From positions 1,798,001-1,862,000 of the forward strand of contig JBHGNT010000013.1 of assembly GCA_043228905.1 (NCBI GenBank): a DNA stretch of 64,000 nucleotides, given 5' to 3'. The notes below the pieces were generated by a model that had not been told where the DNA came from, did no database searches, and worked only from the letters and a program-made list of their open reading frames with translations. The first letter of the stretch is position 1. Every line of letters begins with the position of its first letter. The translations under genes were made by a program, and so were the position numbers. Source of the DNA: Azolla caroliniana (lineage: Eukaryota; Polypodiophyta). Positions 58,992 through 64,000 of this stretch are shown piece after piece.

Positions 58992-61757
58992 ATGGCGCTG
59001 AGTTTAGACCAAGCCCTCCTGTTTCTACAGAGAGATACAGAGGTCCCATCTCTAGATATGCTTATCTTTACCCTCAGGAAGTGCAGAAAAGAGAAAAACC
59101 TCACTTGTGCCAGGAAAGTACAGACCATTGCTTATGAAAGTGGATTTGATTCACATGCGATGCTTGGTAACTTCACTGTACCTATGTTTGTCGAATGTGG
59201 AAGCATTGGAGATGCCCAACAAGTGTTCTACAGAGTATTGCCGCATCCTAATGAACACTCCTGGAGCTCCCTCATACAAGGTTATAGTGAATATGGTGAC
59301 CCGCACCATGCTTTTAGCCTATTCCAAGAGATGCAGAATGCTCTTATTGTGCCTAGTTTGTATACATATGTGGCCCTTCTCAAGGCTTGTGGGAGAACAA
59401 GGTCGAGAAATGGTCGAGAAAAGTGTCTAGAAATCCATTTAGATGTTTTGAAGCGAGGGTTTGATGAAGAACCTTTTGTTGGACACCAATTAGTGGATAT
59501 GTATGCTAAATGTAGTTTGCTTCTAGAAGCAAAAAATCTTTTTGATTGGATTGGAAGCCATGATGTTGTATCATGGACATCACTTCTAACAAGATATGTT
59601 GAACATGGTCACAACGAAGAAGCTCTACGTTTCTTTCAAGAAATGAAGATGCGAGATGTATTGCCGAATGATGTGACTTTTGTATGCCTTGTGAAATCAT
59701 GTAGCAACTTGGGTGCCATAAATGAGGGACGAAATTTCCATGCCGAGATCATCAAAGAGGGATTTGAAGGAAATAACTATATTGGCAATATCTTGTTAGA
59801 TTTTTACGTCAAGTGTGGTTCACTTGTTGAAGCTCAAGAAGTTTTTGATGACCTTTTGGCTCGTGATACAGTCTCCTGGACATCACTCATTGCAGGTTAT
59901 GTTGAACTTGGCTTCGGAGATGAAGCTTTGAATTGTCTAGATAAAATGGATCTAGAGGGCATACAACCAAACTTGGTAACATATGCATATGGTGTAAAAG
60001 CTTGTTGCAATGCGGGGGCAATTGATAGAGGAAAGATTTTGCACGTTGCAATTGTCAAGAAGGGACTTGAAGAAGATGAGCTTGTTAGTAGTTCATTGGT
60101 GGATTTCTATTCAAGATGTGGTATGTTAAACGAAGCACGAGCAGTGTTTGATGATTTGCATGTTCGGAATGTTGTCTTGTGGACAACATTGATAGGAGGA
60201 TATGCAGAGCATGGGCTTGGTAAAGAGGCATTGTCTTGTTTCACACTTATGCAGCTCGAGGATGTGGATGCTGATGAGGTTATGTTTGTGTGCATCTTGA
60301 AAGTATGTGGACAGTTACGTTTGATAGAAAGAGGCTTATCTATCCATGCTGAGATTGTGCGGGATGGGTTTGATAACGATAGTTATGTAGGGAGTTCTTT
60401 GATTGACATGTATGCCAAATGTGGCTTTCTTGTAGAGGCACAAGATCTATTGAATGAGTTACAGGTTCAATCTCTCATCTCTTGGACTGCACTCATGGGT
60501 GGATATGTCGAGTATGGATATGGTAAGGAGGCTCTTGCATGTATTTCAGAAATGCGATTACAAGGTTTGTTTCCAAATTCCATAACATTAATGTATGCCT
60601 TGAAAGCTTGTATGATTGTACCATCCATAAAGGATGGACAAGAGTTTCACATGGATCTTGTTAAGATTGGGTTTGAAAAGGATTCTTTCATTTCTAGTGC
60701 ACTAGTAGAGATGTATGCAAAATGTGGGTATCTCATGGAATTCCAAAAGGTATTCAATGAAGTTCCGAGGAGAGACATAGTCCTTTGGAATGCATTGATT
60801 GTGGGTTATATAGAATGCAAGCTTCATGAAGAAGCGCTGAGGAGTTTAAAGCAGATGCAAATAGAGGGAGTCGAGGCAGATGTAGCTTCGTGGAACACTC
60901 TATTCTTGGGTTTCTCAGAACATGGTGAATATGATAAGGTTCATGAACTATATACACGAATGCTTGATCAAGCACTTTTACCAGATAGCACAAGCTTTGT
61001 GGGAGTGTTAAAAGCATGTGGAAACAAAGCTACTTTAAGGCTCGGGCGAATAATCCATGCACAAATTGATGGTATAAATGAGCTGGATTCAGGCGGATTA
61101 ATCATTGGGGCAGCATTGGTAGATATGTATTGCAAATGTGGAAGTATGGAGGATGCTTTACTAGTGTTCCGTGAAATGCCAAAAAAAGATATCGTGGTTT
61201 GGTCTACTCTTCTAGCTGGCTATGCTCGGCATGGAGAAAGTGAACATGTCTTGGGGTTGTTTGAGGAAATGAGGTTGGAAAAGATAAAGCCAGACGAATA
61301 CACGTTTTTGAGCGTCCTTACCGCATGTAGTCATGCTGGTCACATGAACAGGGGTTTAACATATTTCGAAATGATGAGTAGAGAGTATGGCATCATACCA
61401 AATGTGGTGCATCAAAATTGTATTATAGATATGTTTAGTCGAGCAGGGAAACTGGGGGAAGCGATGGTTCTTATGCGAAACATGCCTTTCCAACCCGACC
61501 TTGTGACGTGGAAAACAGTATTGCAAGGTTGTCATCGCAGCGCTAGTTTAGAACTTGGACAATGGGTTTTTGAGCATGTATCACATTTAGGTGAAAATGA
61601 TGGTGCAGCTTTCACATTGATGTCAAATATCTATGCAGATGCCAGCATGCATCATGATGTAACGGAGAAGAAAGAACAACATGACCTTGTTTTACATGAT
61701 GTTGGGCACGATCAGTATCTTGCGATTTTGTCTGGCCTAATTAATGATGACACATGA
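58992..61757 (+). CDS. PLS-class PPR protein with E1 motif and DYW remnant, intronless
   Basis: The first ATG of the frame is 58992 (MALSLDQALLFL), giving 921 residues without introns. About two dozen PPR motifs of P, L and S type cover residues 30-840, with the hallmarks LVDMYAKCG, VSWTSLIAGYVE, GRNFHAEIIKEGF and DEYTFLSVLTACSHAG. The E1 motif is VTWKTVLQGCHRSASLELGQ and FTLMSNIYADAS. No E2 or PG box follows; the last residues are LVLHDV-GHDQYLAILSGLINDDT. PLS proteins bind single-stranded RNA in plastids or mitochondria, typically to specify C-to-U or U-to-C editing. An editor without an active DYW deaminase needs a partner in trans. The N-terminus is short and weakly basic, so targeting is unclear. 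The frame is fully open over 2.7 kb, which argues for a working gene. Confidence 0.9.
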   Translation: MALSLDQALLFLQRDTEVPSLDMLIFTLRKCRKEKNLTCARKVQTIAYESGFDSHAMLGNFTVPMFVECGSIGDAQQVFYRVLPHPNEHSWSSLIQGYSEYGDPHHAFSLFQEMQNALIVPSLYTYVALLKACGRTRSRNGREKCLEIHLDVLKRGFDEEPFVGHQLVDMYAKCSLLLEAKNLFDWIGSHDVVSWTSLLTRYVEHGHNEEALRFFQEMKMRDVLPNDVTFVCLVKSCSNLGAINEGRNFHAEIIKEGFEGNNYIGNILLDFYVKCGSLVEAQEVFDDLLARDTVSWTSLIAGYVELGFGDEALNCLDKMDLEGIQPNLVTYAYGVKACCNAGAIDRGKILHVAIVKKGLEEDELVSSSLVDFYSRCGMLNEARAVFDDLHVRNVVLWTTLIGGYAEHGLGKEALSCFTLMQLEDVDADEVMFVCILKVCGQLRLIERGLSIHAEIVRDGFDNDSYVGSSLIDMYAKCGFLVEAQDLLNELQVQSLISWTALMGGYVEYGYGKEALACISEMRLQGLFPNSITLMYALKACMIVPSIKDGQEFHMDLVKIGFEKDSFISSALVEMYAKCGYLMEFQKVFNEVPRRDIVLWNALIVGYIECKLHEEALRSLKQMQIEGVEADVASWNTLFLGFSEHGEYDKVHELYTRMLDQALLPDSTSFVGVLKACGNKATLRLGRIIHAQIDGINELDSGGLIIGAALVDMYCKCGSMEDALLVFREMPKKDIVVWSTLLAGYARHGESEHVLGLFEEMRLEKIKPDEYTFLSVLTACSHAGHMNRGLTYFEMMSREYGIIPNVVHQNCIIDMFSRAGKLGEAMVLMRNMPFQPDLVTWKTVLQGCHRSASLELGQWVFEHVSHLGENDGAAFTLMSNIYADASMHHDVTEKKEQHDLVLHDVGHDQYLAILSGLINDDT

Positions 61758-64000
61758 AGTAGTATGAGGAGAGATTGAACCTTTAGCTCGTGAATGCCTA
61801 CATTGATAATTATGGGTTGGTCATAGAACTTAAAGGGAAAATTGCCCTTATGTGTGAGCTCTCCCTCTTGCTCAGAGTTACCTTCTTGATCTCATCTCTA
61901 CTAGTTGGAAGCATCCTACCTGCAAAATTAACCGCCATATCCAATTATGATATGAACACGGATATTTGTCATAGCTTGGGAGTTATTGGTTGGGTAGAGA
62001 GTATGTTTCATTGCTCCCCACTTCTTTAAATTTAATTTATTTGTTAATTTCATGGATTCAAAGTTCTTTGATCCGGATAAAGTGATGCCAATGTGTATTG
62101 CTGTATATTTAATTGGATTAATGCAAGAATGCAATGGATACAGATGGAATAGACACTTGTATGTTTTCAAAGATAGATTGTATCCCTACGGGCAGGGATG
62201 TATGTGCAACTACAAGCTTCATGAAGTAAACTTTATGCATTGGCTATATACAGATAGATAGATAGATAAAGGAGGTTTGTCATTTCAGATATGGAGGTCA
62301 AGTGGTTTTAAAACTCCTGAAATGCCAAAAGCAATCCGTTTCTTGTGTGAACAGGACCTATCCTATGAGGTACAAAACTCCAATGGTAAGAATCAATCTC
62401 TAAATGCATAACTTCTTGTAGTTTTATGGGGCTTCTGCATGCGTTCCTTCAAATTGGACCTATATCCATTCTGGTTCTAACTCGAATAAGCCCATTCCAA
62501 AACTGTATATGGGATTTCCATCTCATATGGCTCCTCCCACCTAAAGTATGAGGGTAGTAGTAATATTCGAAATAAATTGATTATTCCTACCCCTAACCTG
62601 TAATTGAGTGGGAGCTAGTGTGTTGTAAAATTAGTACCTAACCATGCTTGCAAAAATTGCCCAGGCAAGCAACTAGGAAGAATGAGAGAAACTCCTCCCT
62701 TGTCCATATCAATGCCCAAAGAATTGTATAAAAAATATATAAAACTGAATTATCATTTTAGAGCATTATCTGATGTGATGCAACATCAATTATAACAAAA
62801 ACTTGTAGTTGTTGAATATCAAAAATGGATTTTGAAATTTATTACCATTCTGAATGAAAGGTGTTGTTAACAAATCAGGGGGTACTAGTGCAACCGCCGT
62901 CAAAAGTACACCCCTAATTTATTCGGAACTATTTATATTGCCCGTTGAAGCTGTGACCGGAGTCGGAGAAGTGAAAGGATAGAGAACCGGAATCCGGAAG
63001 TAGTGTGAACCGGATAAAGGAGAAACCGGAAAGATATTATAAGAAATAAAGAAAAAGTTACGCTTGTTAATACATATCCGGATTGTGTACTGAATAGTGT
63101 GTCGGATAACTAGACATAATCATATGTGTGCTTTATTCCATCCCTCCAACCACACCTTTGGATAGTATTCCGGAAGGGGAATACATTGTGTTTGCGACTG
63201 AGACTTAATCCAAGATAAACAATTTAGAGTATTTGGAACTTGGGGGAAAAAATACCATGTAGGTGATAATTTCCAAAGGATTTCCCGAGTAGACCCAAGA
63301 AAAAAATTCTGAAAATTTTCCTCCAATTTAGTTGCTTTCATATCTACAATGAATTGGGAGAATGGACTCTCAAATTGTCAACACTGAACATCTTGCTGAA
63401 CATGTGAACATCTGATAATCTCCACTATATTGCAACCAAAGACATAGAAGTGAGAGAATCTTATCTCAATCCATTACAAAAAACATCCACCCATTTTTTA
63501 GCCGTGTAAATGTTTATGTTAGTTATTAGCTTTTATGTCAACTTATATATGGTGTAACATTGATTAAGGAACCTTTGTAGTAGCTTTGCCGATTTGTCCA
63601 TTTTCTTTTCAAATTGCTCTTCTTTTAAAGCATACTCCATGTGATCACTTTCAAGATTCTTGGTTGAGTATCAACCATGCTAAAATGCATCTAACTAAAA
63701 TAAAGAATGGTAAGATACTTAACACCTTCCCTAATCATCCATTGCAATTGAATGATCACTATATTTGGAAGATCCCTATAGTGTGAAGAGGCACTTAGCA
63801 CCAACCAAGTTTTAATGGTAGTTTCTTGCCAAAAAATTAAATAAGACAACAAGATTGTGACAAGCGAACAAGATTATGTGTTATATCCTATAGAGAAAAA
63901 GGATATCATGAAAATAAAATAGAAGTGAGACTAAAAAAGTTAAGAACAAAAAATGCACACAAACGTTTCTATAGCTCCATCCTTATTTCTATTATATGCC
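61758..64000. other. Downstream region, no gene recognised
   Basis: AT-rich, with a (GATA)n run at 62252-62268 and a cluster of CCGGA motifs at 62950-63175. Short frames here have no recognisable domain. Confidence 0.5.

Noticed and set aside
58901-59137. Earlier ATG at 58901 as start of the PPR gene
   Set aside because: It is in a different frame from the PPR protein and stops at 59137; the first ATG in the PPR frame is 58992.

Overview
This is a window of plant nuclear DNA. It holds spliced GT-AG genes, a plastid-biogenesis gene, a long intronless PLS-type PPR gene, and copia, gypsy and LINE retrotransposons with plant-type proteins. The PPR style, the abundant degenerate PPR and LINE relics, the large repeat-filled introns and a mitochondrial/bacterial-type tRNA-Asn point to a fern or another seed-free vascular plant. 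That lineage call is an inference from protein style, not from a search.

Layout. 1-2270: retroelement and PPR relics. 2474-4769 (+): a four-exon gene of the MRL7/RCB family (plastid nucleoid, thioredoxin-like fold), apparently lacking its usual last exon. 5100-8600: two decayed LINEs on the minus strand, with a tRNA-Asn(GTT) between them. 8600-10890: repeat-rich spacer. 10892-23740: a copia element (LTR, gag, protease, integrase, part of RT) joined in frame to the gag of a gypsy element. The gypsy part continues through protease, RT, RNase H and integrase, then has an unusual extra coiled-coil ORF and an LTR-like end. 25162-30315: a second copia element of the same family with both LTRs recognisable. 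31173-32283: a gag relic of a different copia family.

The right half holds host genes. 32992-38674 (+): an SRL1-type PRP38-domain splicing factor with an RS/RD-rich tail (four exons, 4-kb first intron). 40009-42991 (-): an unrecognised protein with poly-Ser near its N-terminus, His/Asp/Lys-rich repeats and one C-terminal membrane segment. 43690-46225 (+): a decayed LINE. 47260-56778 (-): a fifteen-exon M17 leucyl aminopeptidase whose exon phases sum exactly to 537 residues. 58992-61757 (+): an intronless PLS-class PPR gene that ends in a short DYW-domain remnant. 61758-64000 has no recognisable gene.

The genes do not form an operon or an obvious pathway. RCB/MRL7 and the PPR protein both belong to families acting in organelle gene expression, SRL1 to the spliceosome, and LAP to peptide turnover. 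The retroelement block is visibly richer in G+C than the AT-rich host genes. Its damage is largely nonsense changes of the C-to-T kind, as expected for methylated, silenced elements.
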